Positions 33,958-42,892 of a DNA stretch of 64,000 bases are shown one piece after another. Numbering within the stretch: the first letter of the stretch is position 1; the number at the start of each line of letters is the position of its first letter. The stretch comes from Thermoleophilum album (GTDB lineage Bacteria; Actinomycetota; Thermoleophilia; Solirubrobacterales; Thermoleophilaceae): NCBI RefSeq assembly GCF_900108055.1, contig NZ_FNWJ01000002.1, forward strand, positions 258,382-322,381. Direction: 5' to 3'. Both the position numbers and the translations under genes were made by a program. The notes beneath the pieces are model-generated. The model worked only from the letters and a program-made list of their open reading frames with translations. It did no database searches and was not told the origin of the DNA.

Positions 33958-35003
33958 GCGTGCGAACAGGCCGCAGGCGTGCCGCCGCCGTGGCGGCACT
34001 GACACTGGCGGGTGTAGTCGCCGCTTGGTTCGCGTTCTCCTTGTGGCAGCCGTTCCACGGTCGCGGGCACGGGACGGTGGCGGTCACGATCCCGCGCGGC
34101 GCGACCCTCGGGGAGGTGGCGGCGCTGCTCGAGCGTCGCGGGGTTGTCGCTGACGCCGGCTTCTTCGAGCTGCGCGCCCGGCTCGCCGGTCTCGGCAGCC
34201 GGATCGAGGCCGGCACCTATCGGCTGCGCCGCGACATGAGTTACGGAGCGGCCATCGCGGTGCTCTCTAAGGGAGCGGCGGAGCACGTCCTGCGCATCAC
34301 CATCCCCGAGGGCCTCTCGCGCCGCGAGATCGCCCGGCTGGTGCAGGGCCGGCTGCGCGGCGACTACCTCGCCGCGAGCCGGGCATCGCCGCTGCTTGAC
34401 CCCCGTAGCTACGGCGCCCCAGCGGGTGCTGGCCTCGAGGGTTTTCTATACCCGGCGACCTACGACTTGCGACCAGGCGCTTCCGCCGAGGAGCTCGTGG
34501 CACGTCAGTTGCGCGCCTTCGAACGCGCCTTCGCCGGCATCGACCTCTCTTACGCGCGTTCCAAGAACCTCACTCCGTACGACGTCTTGATCATCGCGTC
34601 GATGGTCGAGCGCGAGGCGCGACTCGCCCGCGAACGCCCACTCATCGCTTCCGTCATCTACAACCGGCTGCGCGCCGGCATGCCGCTCGGCATCGACGCC
34701 ACCCTGCGCTACGCACTCGACAACTGGACGCGGCCGCTGCGTCTCAGCGAGCTGCGCTCGCCGAGCCCCTACAACACGCGCCTACGCGTCGGTCTGCCGC
34801 CCGGGCCGATCGGCAACCCCGGTCTCGCGTCCTTGCGGGCGGCGGCAAACCCAGCGCGCACCTCCTTCCTCTACTACGTCGTAAAGCCAGGAAGCTGTGG
34901 CGAGCACGCGTTCTCCGCTGACGCCCGCCAATTCGCCCGTGACGTGGCCCGCTACCAGCGCGCGCGTGAGCGCGCGGGCGGCCGCTCGCCGACTACTTGC
35001 TGA
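33954..35003 (+). CDS. mltG: Endolytic murein transglycosylase MltG
   Basis: Inner-membrane lytic transglycosylase that cuts nascent glycan strands and ends their elongation. The 349 residues show one membrane segment (about 9-28), a LysM-like domain (VTIPRGATLGEVAALLERRGV) and the YceG catalytic domain with LEGFLYPATYDL, IIASMVEREARL (catalytic Glu near 222) and IYNRLRAGMPLGIDATLRYAL. It starts with TTG overlapping the ruvX stop. Unlike mycobacterial versions there is no long cytosolic tail. Confidence 0.92.
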   Translation: MSVRTGRRRAAAVAALTLAGVVAAWFAFSLWQPFHGRGHGTVAVTIPRGATLGEVAALLERRGVVADAGFFELRARLAGLGSRIEAGTYRLRRDMSYGAAIAVLSKGAAEHVLRITIPEGLSRREIARLVQGRLRGDYLAASRASPLLDPRSYGAPAGAGLEGFLYPATYDLRPGASAEELVARQLRAFERAFAGIDLSYARSKNLTPYDVLIIASMVEREARLARERPLIASVIYNRLRAGMPLGIDATLRYALDNWTRPLRLSELRSPSPYNTRLRVGLPPGPIGNPGLASLRAAANPARTSFLYYVVKPGSCGEHAFSADARQFARDVARYQRARERAGGRSPTTC

Positions 35004-35009
35004 GGGGCG

Positions 35010-35849
35010 ATGCAGGGCGCGCGACGAGCCGCCAGGCTACTCGCGGTCGCCGGCTGGCCGATCGCGCACAGCCGCTCTCCGCAGATGATGCAAGCAGCGC
35101 TGGCTGACGTCGGACTGCGCGACTGGCGGTATCTGCGGCTGCCAATCCCCCCGGGGGAGTTCGAGGGGGTGGTACGGGCCCTTCGGGACCTGGGTTACGT
35201 GGGACTGAACGTGACCATTCCTCACAAGCTCGCGGCGGCACGACTCGCCGACGAACGTTCGGAGGCGGTCGCCGTGACCGGTGCCGCCAACACCCTGCAC
35301 TTCCGTGACGGCCGAGTGTTTGCCGAGAACACCGACGTGGCTGGCCTGCTCGACGCCCTGCCGATCTCTCCGCGCGGACTCGCCGCGGTGGTGCTCGGCG
35401 CCGGCGGGGCCGGTCGCGCCGCGGCCTACGCCTTGCGCAGCGCAGGCGCAGCACAGGTTCGGGTGTGGAACCGAACTCCCGAGCGGGCCCGCGAGCTCGC
35501 ACAGGCGCTGGCGATCGAGGCCGTTACGGATCCACTCGATCGACCCACCGACCTGCTCGTCAACGCCACGTCCGTGGGGCTCGATCCGAACCTGCCGATG
35601 CAGGAGGCGCTCGCGATGCTCGGGCTCGCGGGGCGCGAACCGCCGCCGTTGGTGGTCGACCTCGTCTACGGCGCCCAGCCGACCCCGCTGGAGCGTTGGG
35701 CGCGCCGGCGAGAAGTGCGCTTCGTAGGCGGGCTCGAGGTGCTGGTCCGCCAGGGCGCCCGCAGCTTCGAGATCTGGACCGGGCGCGTGCCCTCGCTTGC
35801 CGTGATGCGAGCAGCGGTGGGCGCCGCGCAGGTGGATCGTCGGGACTAA
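35010..35849 (+). CDS. aroE: Shikimate dehydrogenase
   Basis: NADPH-dependent reduction of 3-dehydroshikimate, step four of chorismate synthesis. The 279 residues carry the substrate site GWPIAHSRSPQMMQ, the catalytic Lys in NVTIPHKLAA near 72 and Asp in ENTDVAGL near 109. The Rossmann motif is VLGAGGAGRAAAYAL near 130, followed by NRTPERA, which fits NADP preference. It sits six bases after mltG, apart from the aroC-aroKB-aroQ cluster at 49.6 kb. No anomalies are seen. Confidence 0.94.
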   Translation: MQGARRAARLLAVAGWPIAHSRSPQMMQAALADVGLRDWRYLRLPIPPGEFEGVVRALRDLGYVGLNVTIPHKLAAARLADERSEAVAVTGAANTLHFRDGRVFAENTDVAGLLDALPISPRGLAAVVLGAGGAGRAAAYALRSAGAAQVRVWNRTPERARELAQALAIEAVTDPLDRPTDLLVNATSVGLDPNLPMQEALAMLGLAGREPPPLVVDLVYGAQPTPLERWARRREVRFVGGLEVLVRQGARSFEIWTGRVPSLAVMRAAVGAAQVDRRD

Positions 35850-35881
35850 GACGATCGCCCGCTCTTGCCGATAGCGACCAC

Positions 35882-36481
35882 ATGGCGATTTCGCGTCCCC
35901 TCGTCCTGGCCCTGCTCGCGTCGGTACTGACGGCAGCCACCTACCTGGTGGCGGTCAACGGTCGTTCAGAGGAGAGTTCGACCCCGGTGGCGACTCCGGC
36001 GCCGCCGAGGGCGGAGGCGAACACGCCGAAGCTACCGGCGAAGAGGCGCGTGAGCGCGCAGCGCGGTGCCGTTGCCGCCAAGCCGACCGTTCGAAAGCCG
36101 GTTGTGCGACGTCCCGCCAAGCCCGCGCCCGCAGCGCGTCCCCGTGCCGCCGCACGTCCGCGCGCCGCCGCGGGCGTACCGAGGGGGCTCGTGCGGGCAC
36201 TCGAGCAGGGGCGCACGGTCGTGCTCTTCTTCTACGAGCCGGGCGGTATCGAGGACGCGCAGGTCGCCGCCGCGGTGCGCGCGGTCGAACGCCGTGGGCT
36301 CGCCCGCGTGTTCCGTGATCGCGCAAGCGATGTCGATCGCTACACGCCGCTGCTCGGCAAACTCGAGTTGGCGCAGGTGCCGGCGGTCGTGATCGTCGAT
36401 CGCGCGCGTAAGGCACACGTTGTCGAGGGCTTCGTGGACGAGCCGACCCTCGTGCAGGAGGTCAGGGACGCTCGGCGATGA
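35882..36481 (+). CDS. Membrane-anchored thioredoxin-fold-like protein upstream of pilB
   Basis: A 199-residue protein. An N-terminal membrane anchor (about 6-23) is followed by an Ala/Pro/Arg-rich linker to about 100 with AKPAPAARPRAAARPRAAA-type repeats. The C-terminal domain (105-199) has a thioredoxin-like pattern: GRTVVLFFYEPGGIEDAQVAA, a central FRDRASDVDRYTPLLGKL and cis-Pro QVPAVVIVDRARKAHVVEGF. The CxxC is absent (PGGI at that position), so redox activity is unlikely. Its stop overlaps the pilB start (ATGA), tying it to pilus assembly. It may be a structural partner or chaperone; the function is unknown. Confidence 0.6.
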   Translation: MAISRPLVLALLASVLTAATYLVAVNGRSEESSTPVATPAPPRAEANTPKLPAKRRVSAQRGAVAAKPTVRKPVVRRPAKPAPAARPRAAARPRAAAGVPRGLVRALEQGRTVVLFFYEPGGIEDAQVAAAVRAVERRGLARVFRDRASDVDRYTPLLGKLELAQVPAVVIVDRARKAHVVEGFVDEPTLVQEVRDARR

Positions 36482-38319
36482 GCGACGCCAGGGGCCAACC
36501 GCAGACGCGGACGGTCTCGGCCCCGGGAAACGCCAAGCAGACGGCTGATTCCGAGGACGAGGCCGCCGTCGCCACCAAGCAAGCCGCTGGCCGTCAGAGC
36601 GGCCGGGCCAACGGCAACGGCAAAGCAGCGGGTGGCAGCAACGGGGCGCGCGGACCGGTCAAGGGGCGCTTCGTCTCCGACGTCATAGTCGAGCTCGGCT
36701 TCGTCTCGCGGGCGATCGTCGACGCCGCAGTCGAGCAGGCGCGCGCCGAGGGCACGACCCCCGAAGAGCTGCTGATCCAGCAGGGCGCGCTCACGCCCGA
36801 CCAACTTGCGCGGGCGATCGCGGCCCGCTACGAGCTCGAGTACTTCGACCTCCAGGAGCGCAAGCCCGACCCCAACGCGCTCAACCTGATCCGACCGGAG
36901 GACGCCAAACGCTTCCAGGCAGTGCCGGTCGGCTTCGAAGGGGACGACGTCGTGACGGTGGCGATGGCCAACCCGCGCGACATCGTCACGCTCGACGACC
37001 TCAAGCTGCTGATCCGTCGCGACGTCAAGCCGGTCGTCGCCTCGCGCGACGACATCCAGGCGCTGATCAAAAAGATGTCGTCGACGGTCGAGCTCGGAAC
37101 CGAGCAGGCCGAGGAGGAGGCGGAAGAGCTCGAGGAAGCGTTCGGCGAGCTGCGCGAAACGGCCGCTGACTCGCCGGTCGTTCGGCTCGTCAACCAGATC
37201 CTTCAGCAGGCGATCGAGGAGGGCGCCTCCGACATCCACTTCGAGCCCGAAGAGAGCGAGCTCAAGGTGCGCTTTCGCGTGGATGGCGTGCTGCGCGAGG
37301 TGAGCACGATCCAGCGCAAGTTCGTCGCCAGCGCGATCTCGCGGATCAAGATCATGGCGAACCTCGACATCGCCGAGAAGCGCGTACCCCAAGACGGCCG
37401 CGTCTCGCTGAACGTCGACGGCCACGAGATCGACGTGCGCGTGGTGACGATGCCCTCGGTCCGCGGCGAGGGCGTCGTGATGCGCATTCTCGACAAGGAG
37501 AAGGCGCTGATCGGCCTCGACAAGCTCGGTATGAGCCCGCGCAACCGCCAGCGCTTTGAGGAGTCCTTCAAGCGGCCGCACGGGGCGGTCCTGGTGACCG
37601 GGCCGACCGGCTCGGGTAAGTCCACGACGCTTTATGCAGCGCTCAACGAGCTGAACTCGCCGGACCGCAAGATCATCACCATCGAGGATCCCGTCGAGTA
37701 TCAGCTGCCGGGGGTCAATCAGCTGCAGGTGAACCTGAAGGCGGGTCTCACCTTCGCCACCGGTCTGCGCGCGATGCTGCGCGCCGACCCGGACGTGATC
37801 ATGGTCGGCGAGATCCGCGACGCCGAGACCGCGCAGATCGCGATCGAATCGGCGTTGACCGGCCACCTGGTGCTCTCCACCCTGCACACCAACGACGCGC
37901 CCTCGGCGATCACTCGTCTCACCGAGATGGGCATCGAGCCGTTTTTGACCGCGTCGGCCGTCGTTTGCGTTGTTGCGCAGCGTCTCGTGCGGATGCTCTG
38001 CGTGCACTGCAAGGAGCGCACGATCCTCACCGTCGACGCGCTGCGGGCGGCTGGCTACCACGCGGCGTTCGACATCGAGGCGTACGAGCCCGTCGGCTGC
38101 AAGCAGTGCGGCGGCAGCGGCTACAAGGGACGTACCGGCGTCCACGAAGTGATGTTGATGAGCGATGAGATCCGCGAACTGACGGTCGAGCGAGCCTCGG
38201 CGGATCAAATCCGCAAGGTGGCCATCGAGCAGGGCATGAGGCCTCTCCGTGACGACGGCTTCGAAAAGGTGAAGCAGGGCATCACGTCGATCGCCGAGGT
38301 CGCCCGCGTAGCGGCCTGA
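36478..38319 (+). CDS. pilB: Type IV pilus assembly ATPase PilB
   Basis: Hexameric extension motor of the type IV pilus, 613 residues. A low-complexity lead (1-60) precedes an MshEN-like domain (about 62-200; FVSDVIVELGFVSRAIVDAA), a fold that can bind c-di-GMP. The ATPase core has Walker A GPTGSGKST near 375, an Asp box, Walker B ADPDVIMVGEIRD and the His box LVLSTLHTNDA. The tetracysteine zinc site of PilB is complete: CVHC near 508 and CKQCGGSGYKGRTG near 541. It is translationally coupled to the thioredoxin-like gene and followed by pilT and pilC. Confidence 0.95.
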   Translation: MSDARGQPQTRTVSAPGNAKQTADSEDEAAVATKQAAGRQSGRANGNGKAAGGSNGARGPVKGRFVSDVIVELGFVSRAIVDAAVEQARAEGTTPEELLIQQGALTPDQLARAIAARYELEYFDLQERKPDPNALNLIRPEDAKRFQAVPVGFEGDDVVTVAMANPRDIVTLDDLKLLIRRDVKPVVASRDDIQALIKKMSSTVELGTEQAEEEAEELEEAFGELRETAADSPVVRLVNQILQQAIEEGASDIHFEPEESELKVRFRVDGVLREVSTIQRKFVASAISRIKIMANLDIAEKRVPQDGRVSLNVDGHEIDVRVVTMPSVRGEGVVMRILDKEKALIGLDKLGMSPRNRQRFEESFKRPHGAVLVTGPTGSGKSTTLYAALNELNSPDRKIITIEDPVEYQLPGVNQLQVNLKAGLTFATGLRAMLRADPDVIMVGEIRDAETAQIAIESALTGHLVLSTLHTNDAPSAITRLTEMGIEPFLTASAVVCVVAQRLVRMLCVHCKERTILTVDALRAAGYHAAFDIEAYEPVGCKQCGGSGYKGRTGVHEVMLMSDEIRELTVERASADQIRKVAIEQGMRPLRDDGFEKVKQGITSIAEVARVAA

Positions 38320-38438
38320 ATGTCGACGACTTCAGCGGCCGCACGTAGTTGCCGATAGGTGCAGGTGACGCCTGCATCCCCGCTCCCTCTCCGCGTGAGC
38401 GCTCAGGTGCCGGGCGTTGCCGTCCGATAGGAGACCCG

Positions 38439-39512
38439 ATGGAGCTCGATTTCGCCGAAGTCGTACTGCAGGTAGTCGAGAAGAACGCTTCGGACCTGCA
38501 CCTAACCGCTGGCGTGCCGCCGATGGTGCGGGTGCACGGGCGGCTCGAACCCCTCGACTTTCCGGTGCTGACGCCGCAGCTAGTGCGCGAGATCGTTTAT
38601 TCGATCCTCACCAACGATCAACGCCAGCGCCTCGAGACCGACTGGCAGATCGACTTCGCGTACTCCGTCCCGGGCGTCGCGCGCTTCCGCGTCAACGTCT
38701 ACTTCCAGCGCTCGGCGCTGAGCGCCGCCTTCCGCTTGATTCCGCGCGACATGCCGAAGCTCTCGGAGCTTGGGCTGCCACCGGTGCTGGAGGAGTTCAC
38801 GCGCAAGCCGCGTGGCTTTGTGCTTGTTACCGGCCCCACCGGCTCCGGTAAGTCGACGACGCTCGCAGCCATGCTCGACCTGATCAACGAGCGACGTCAC
38901 GAACACATCTTGACGATCGAAGACCCGATCGAGTTCCTTCACCGTCACAAGAAGTGCATCGTCAACCAGCGCGAGATCGGCAGCGACGCCAAAAGCTTCG
39001 CCGACGGTCTCAAGGCGGCGCTGCGTCAAGACCCCGATGTGATCCTGGTCGGCGAGATGCGTGACCTCGAAACGATCGCGACGGCACTGACCGCCGCCGA
39101 AACCGGGCACCTCGTCTTCGCGACGCTGCACACCCAAGACACCGCCCAAACCGTCGACCGCATCGTCGACGTCTTCCCACCGAACCAGCAGCAGCAGGTG
39201 CGCGTGCAGCTCTCGGTGGCGCTGCAGGGGATCGTCACGCAGCAGTTGTTACCGCGAGCCGACGGTCGTGGACGGGTCGTAGCTGCCGAGGTGCTGGTGC
39301 CAACCCCGGCGGTTCGCAACCTGATCCGCGAGGGCAAGACGCACCAGATCTACTCGGCGTTGCAGACCGGCGGTCAGTACGGCATGCAGACTATGGACGC
39401 CGCGCTTGCCGACCTCGCGCGGCGCGGCCTGATAACTCGCGAGTTGGCCGAGGCGAGGGCCGGCTCACCGGAGGAACTGCGGCGTTTGATGGGCACCGTG
39501 CGGGTCGCGTGA
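38439..39512 (+). CDS. pilT: Type IV pilus retraction ATPase PilT
   Basis: Retraction motor for twitching motility, 357 residues. Features: ASDLHLTAGVPPMVRVHG at the N-terminus, Walker A GPTGSGKSTT near 132, Asp box EDPIEF, Walker B DPDVILVGEMRDLET, His box HLVFATLHTQDTAQT, and a C-terminal region (VAAEVLVPTPAVRNLIREGK) with the QTGGQYGMQTMD element. There is no zinc tetracysteine, separating it from PilB. ATG 38439 has AGGAG at good distance; the frame runs upstream to 38349 without a plausible start. The 119-base gap after pilB shows no clear signal. Confidence 0.95.
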   Translation: MELDFAEVVLQVVEKNASDLHLTAGVPPMVRVHGRLEPLDFPVLTPQLVREIVYSILTNDQRQRLETDWQIDFAYSVPGVARFRVNVYFQRSALSAAFRLIPRDMPKLSELGLPPVLEEFTRKPRGFVLVTGPTGSGKSTTLAAMLDLINERRHEHILTIEDPIEFLHRHKKCIVNQREIGSDAKSFADGLKAALRQDPDVILVGEMRDLETIATALTAAETGHLVFATLHTQDTAQTVDRIVDVFPPNQQQQVRVQLSVALQGIVTQQLLPRADGRGRVVAAEVLVPTPAVRNLIREGKTHQIYSALQTGGQYGMQTMDAALADLARRGLITRELAEARAGSPEELRRLMGTVRVA

Positions 39513-39547
39513 GCGAGCTTCCTTCGAGCATCAGGGAGGGCTAGCGG

Positions 39548-40762
39548 ATGGCCACCTACGCGTTTAGAGCGGTCGATCGCGCGGGCGTTCCGACGCGCGG
39601 GGAGATCGAGGCCGAATCGAAGCAAGCGGTTACCGCGCAGCTTCGCCAGCGCGGGCTGATCGTCCTCGACGTTGAGGAGCAGGCGCCGCCGAACGCCGGC
39701 GACATCCTCGCCCGCTTCAAGCGGGTCAAACCCGACGCGCTGGTGATCGCGACGCGGCAGCTAGCGACGATGGTCTCGTCGGGTATGACGCTGTTGCGGG
39801 CGCTCTACGTGATCGAGGAGCAGACCCAGAACGAGAAGCTCAAGGAGACCTTCACTGCCGTGCGCAAGGACGTGGAGGCCGGCCTTTCGTTCTCCAAGGC
39901 GCTGTCCAAGCACCCGGACGTCTTCAACGATCTCTACGTCGCGATGGTCCAGGCCGGCGAGTCCGGCGGCATCCTCGAACAGACTTTGCAGCGCGTTGCC
40001 AACCAGCTCGAGAAGGACGCCGCGCTGCGCCGCATGATCAAGGCGGCGATGGTCTATCCGGCGCTCGTCATCTCCTTCTCGTTCCTCGTGCTGATCGCGC
40101 TGGTGGCGTTCCTGGTGCCGGTCTTCGAGAAGATCTTCAAGGACTTCGGGGGCGACCTACCGACGATCACCAAGTTCACCGTCGCCCTCTCCCACCTGAT
40201 CACCGACCGCTGGTACCTGATGATCGCGGTGGGGGTCGCGCTGACGGTTGGCTTCCGTCGCTGGAAGCGCACTGAGTGGGGGCGCATGCAGTGGGACACG
40301 ATCAAGCTGAAGGTGCCGATGAAGATCGGTGGGATCGTGCAGAAGGTCGCGCTCGCCCGCTTTTCGCGCACCTTCGCCGGCCTCGTGTCGGCCGGTGTGC
40401 CGATGCTCGAGGCAATCGAGATCACTGGCCGCACCGCCGGCAATAAGGTGATCGAGAAAGCGATGCAGGAGGTGCGCGACTCGGTCTCGCGCGGCGGCAC
40501 GATCTCGGCACCGATGGCCAAGGCGCCCAACGTCTTCCCGGCGATGGTGGTGCAGATGATCGGGGTTGGCGAAGAGACCGGCGCGCTCGAGACGATGCTC
40601 GGCAAAGTCGCCGACTTCTACGAAGAGCAAGTCGAGGCGGCGGTCAAGGCGCTGACCTCGATTCTCGAGCCGGTAATGATCGTTCTGGTCGGCGCGATCG
40701 TCGGCTTCATCGTGATCTCGATGTACATGCCGATGTTCCGCGTCTACGATCAGATCAAGTAG
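39548..40762 (+). CDS. pilC: Type IV pilus inner-membrane platform protein PilC
   Basis: Polytopic platform protein on which PilB/PilT act, 404 residues. Two repeated T2SF/GspF domains (about 70-193 and 273-395) each contain MVSSGMTLLRALYVIEEQT-like or LVSAGVPMLEAIEITGRT helices; three to four membrane segments are visible (about 172-195, 220-240, 375-398). The start ATG has AGGGAGG upstream. It completes the pilB-pilT-pilC unit; the next gene in the same direction is the riboswitch-controlled thiC. Confidence 0.94.
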   Translation: MATYAFRAVDRAGVPTRGEIEAESKQAVTAQLRQRGLIVLDVEEQAPPNAGDILARFKRVKPDALVIATRQLATMVSSGMTLLRALYVIEEQTQNEKLKETFTAVRKDVEAGLSFSKALSKHPDVFNDLYVAMVQAGESGGILEQTLQRVANQLEKDAALRRMIKAAMVYPALVISFSFLVLIALVAFLVPVFEKIFKDFGGDLPTITKFTVALSHLITDRWYLMIAVGVALTVGFRRWKRTEWGRMQWDTIKLKVPMKIGGIVQKVALARFSRTFAGLVSAGVPMLEAIEITGRTAGNKVIEKAMQEVRDSVSRGGTISAPMAKAPNVFPAMVVQMIGVGEETGALETMLGKVADFYEEQVEAAVKALTSILEPVMIVLVGAIVGFIVISMYMPMFRVYDQIK

Positions 40763-40782
40763 TAGCCGGCGGACCGAAACGG

Positions 40783-40874
40783 CTACCGGGGAGTCCCTGC
40801 GCGAGGGGCTGAGAGGGCGCTTCCTAGCGCCGACCCGCGGAACCTGATCTGGGTAATGCCAGCGAAGGGAGGAC
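40783..40874 (+). promoter_or_regulatory. TPP riboswitch (THI element) upstream of thiC
   Basis: The conserved thiamine-box cores are present in order: GGGGCTGAGAG near 40805, and CCTGATCTGGGTAATGCCAG near 40843, ending AGCGAAGGGAGG just before the thiC start at 40879. The last segment contains a purine-rich ribosome-binding site, so TPP binding would probably block translation of thiC. A 7-bp stem (GTAGCCG/CGGCTAC, 40762-40786) lies just upstream or forms part of P1. Confidence 0.95.
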
Positions 40875-40878
40875 AACC

Positions 40879-42255
40879 GTGCAGCACCGCAGCTCTTTCC
40901 CGGCCGACGCCGACTGCCGCACCCAGCTAGCGCTAGCTAAGCGTGGGGTCGTCTCACCGGAGATGCGGCGAGCCGCCGAGCGTGAGGGGCTCGATCCCGA
41001 GCTCGTGCGTGCCGAGGTGGCGGCTGGCCGGATGATCGTCCCGGCGAACGTCAACCATCGAGCGCTCGATCCGATCGCGATCGGGCTGCAGGCGCGCGTC
41101 AAGATCAACGCCAATATCGGGCGCTCCCAGGTCACGTCATCGATCGCCGAGGAGCTGCGCAAGCTGGAGCTGTGCGCCCGCTTCGGTGCCGACACGGTGA
41201 TGGACCTCTCGACCGGCAAGGAGATCGTCGAGACGCGCCAGGCGATCATCGAGGCGGCCGAGATGCCGCTCGGCACCGTCCCGATCTACGAGGCGGTGGA
41301 GCGGGTCAAGCGGATCGAGGACCTGACACCCGAACTGCTGCTCGAGGTGATCGAAGAGCAGGCCGAGCAGGGCGTCGACTACATGACGATCCACGCCGGT
41401 GTCCTGCTCGAGCACCTGCCACTGGTGCAGCACCGCGTGTGTGGGATCGTCTCCCGCGGCGGCGGTCTCCTGGCGCGCTGGATGGTTCACCATCGCCGCG
41501 AGAATCCCCTCTACGAGCATTTCGACAGAGTGCTCGCGATCTGTCGCCGTCATGACGTCACGATCTCCCTTGGTGACGGTCTGCGACCGGGGGCGATCGC
41601 CGACGCCTGTGATGCGGCCCAGTACGCCGAGCTCGACACCCTCGGCGAACTGGTGCGCCGCTGCCGGGAGCGCGACGTTCAGGTGATGGTGGAGGGGCCG
41701 GGCCACATCCCGCTCCACCGTCTGCAGGAGAACGTGGAGCGCCAGCAGCGGGTCTGCGACGGCGCGCCCTTCTACACGCTCGGCCCGCTCGTCACCGACG
41801 TCGCGCCCGGCTACGACCACATCACCTCAGCGATCGGTGCGGCGGTGGTGGGATGGCACGGGACCTCGCTGCTCTGCTACGTGACGCCCAAGGAGCACCT
41901 GGGGTTGCCCAACGAAGAGGACGTACGGCAGGGGCTCGTCGCCTACCGGATCGCCGCTCACGCGGCCGACCTGGCGCGTGGCAACCGTGCTGCCTACCGC
42001 TGGGATCGCGCGATCTCCGAGGCGCGCTTCGCCTTCGACTGGCGGCGCCAGTTCGAGCTCGCAATCGACCCAGAAACAGCGCAAGCGATGCACGACGAGA
42101 CGCTTCCCGACGACTACTTCAAGTCAGCGGAGTTCTGCTCGATGTGCGGCCCCAAGTACTGCCCTATGCACAACTTCCGCAACGTCGACTGGGAGGAGCT
42201 ACGCCGCACGGTCGCGGCGCGCCGCGCCCAGCGAGCCGGTGCTGCAGCCGTGTGA
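40879..42255 (+). CDS. thiC: Phosphomethylpyrimidine synthase ThiC
   Basis: Radical SAM enzyme converting aminoimidazole ribotide to HMP-phosphate for thiamine. At 458 residues it lacks the N-terminal extension of the 630-residue E. coli form. Core motifs: [37 protein letters not shown], and [11 protein letters not shown]. The atypical cluster-binding site near the C-terminus is [11 protein letters not shown] (CxxCxxxxC). The start is GTG 40879 with GGGAGG upstream. Its leader holds a TPP riboswitch, so it should be repressed by thiamine pyrophosphate. No other thi genes are nearby. Confidence 0.96.
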   Translation: MQHRSSFPADADCRTQLALAKRGVVSPEMRRAAEREGLDPELVRAEVAAGRMIVPANVNHRALDPIAIGLQARVKINANIGRSQVTSSIAEELRKLELCARFGADTVMDLSTGKEIVETRQAIIEAAEMPLGTVPIYEAVERVKRIEDLTPELLLEVIEEQAEQGVDYMTIHAGVLLEHLPLVQHRVCGIVSRGGGLLARWMVHHRRENPLYEHFDRVLAICRRHDVTISLGDGLRPGAIADACDAAQYAELDTLGELVRRCRERDVQVMVEGPGHIPLHRLQENVERQQRVCDGAPFYTLGPLVTDVAPGYDHITSAIGAAVVGWHGTSLLCYVTPKEHLGLPNEEDVRQGLVAYRIAAHAADLARGNRAAYRWDRAISEARFAFDWRRQFELAIDPETAQAMHDETLPDDYFKSAEFCSMCGPKYCPMHNFRNVDWEELRRTVAARRAQRAGAAAV

Positions 42256-42270
42256 CGGGCGCTGGGCGCG

Positions 42271-42276
42271 TACCCT
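42271..42276 (+). promoter_or_regulatory. Probable -10 box for a leaderless mRNA
   Basis: TACCCT ends 9 bases before the ATG at 42286. Confidence 0.55.
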
Positions 42277-42285
42277 TCGGGGTGC

Positions 42286-42702
42286 ATGCGCCACCAGCTG
42301 CGTCCGCTGTTCGACCGCGTCGTAATCAAGGAGCTCGAACCCGACCGGGTGCGCCGCTCGGGCCTCATCGTCCCGCCCGGCACCGACGAGCCGCCGCCCC
42401 AGCACGGGATCGTGCTGGCGGTCGGTCCGGGCCTCGATTGGTGGGCTCACGTGGGCGTGCGGATGCCGGTCAAGCCGGGCGATCACGTGGTCTTCCCGGC
42501 CTCCGCGGGCGTCTGGGTGGAGGTCGATGAGGAGCGTCTTTTGGTCTGCCGTGTTGGGGAACTGTTGGGGGTGCTCGAGCAGGTCAGCGACTGTTACTAC
42601 TGCTCGGAGCGTCCGATCGCTGAGGGCGACAGCTGCCCGGTCTGCGGCCGCGAGGGCCCGGCCGTGCCGCACGCTGCAGAGGGCGAAGAAGCGGGCCCTT
42701 AG
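42286..42702 (+). CDS. GroES/Cpn10-like protein with C-terminal zinc ribbon
   Basis: A 138-residue protein with two parts. Residues 1-100 follow the co-chaperonin fold: LRPLFDRVVIKELEPD, a mobile-loop-like RRSGLIVPPGTDE (23-35), GIVLAVGPG and VKPGDHVVFPASAG. Residues 101-122 form a zinc ribbon: Cys103/Cys106 (CYYC) and Cys117/Cys120 (CPVC). True GroES is about 95-100 residues and has no such finger. No groEL is adjacent. The role is unknown; it may cap a chaperonin or use the fold for another purpose. It starts right after a TANNNT box and is probably monocistronic. Confidence 0.75.
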   Translation: MRHQLRPLFDRVVIKELEPDRVRRSGLIVPPGTDEPPPQHGIVLAVGPGLDWWAHVGVRMPVKPGDHVVFPASAGVWVEVDEERLLVCRVGELLGVLEQVSDCYYCSERPIAEGDSCPVCGREGPAVPHAAEGEEAGP

Positions 42703-42716
42703 CGCCATATGGCGCT
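42701..42716. repeat. Perfect 16-base palindrome upstream of the pilin gene
   Basis: AGCGCCATATGGCGCT overlaps the stop codon of the GroES-like gene. It could be an operator or a small terminator hairpin. About 40 bases further on, CTTTAG and CTAAAG form a second inverted pair, in a leader of about 190 bases before the pilin. Confidence 0.5.
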
Positions 42717-42892
42717 CTCCGCCCGTGCGCCTAGAACGTTCGTCGGATCTGTCGCTTTAGGGCGTCGCTGTCTCTAAAGGCGGGCGGCTGTGCCGCCGAT
42801 GCCGGTCGCGTGACCGAGCGCTCGCGGCGCAGGGAAGCGCGCCATCGCTCGGCACCCAGACCTACCAACCCACGCAGGAGGTAAGCAGGAGC

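Noticed and set aside
36340-38208. Long minus-strand open frame of over 600 codons
   Set aside because: It lies wholly antisense to pilB, whose motifs are complete; the antisense product is a His/Arg/Asp-rich shadow with no domain.
42703-42892. c-di-GMP riboswitch before the pilin gene
   Set aside because: I looked for the GEMM-I conserved core and did not find it; only generic inverted repeats are present.
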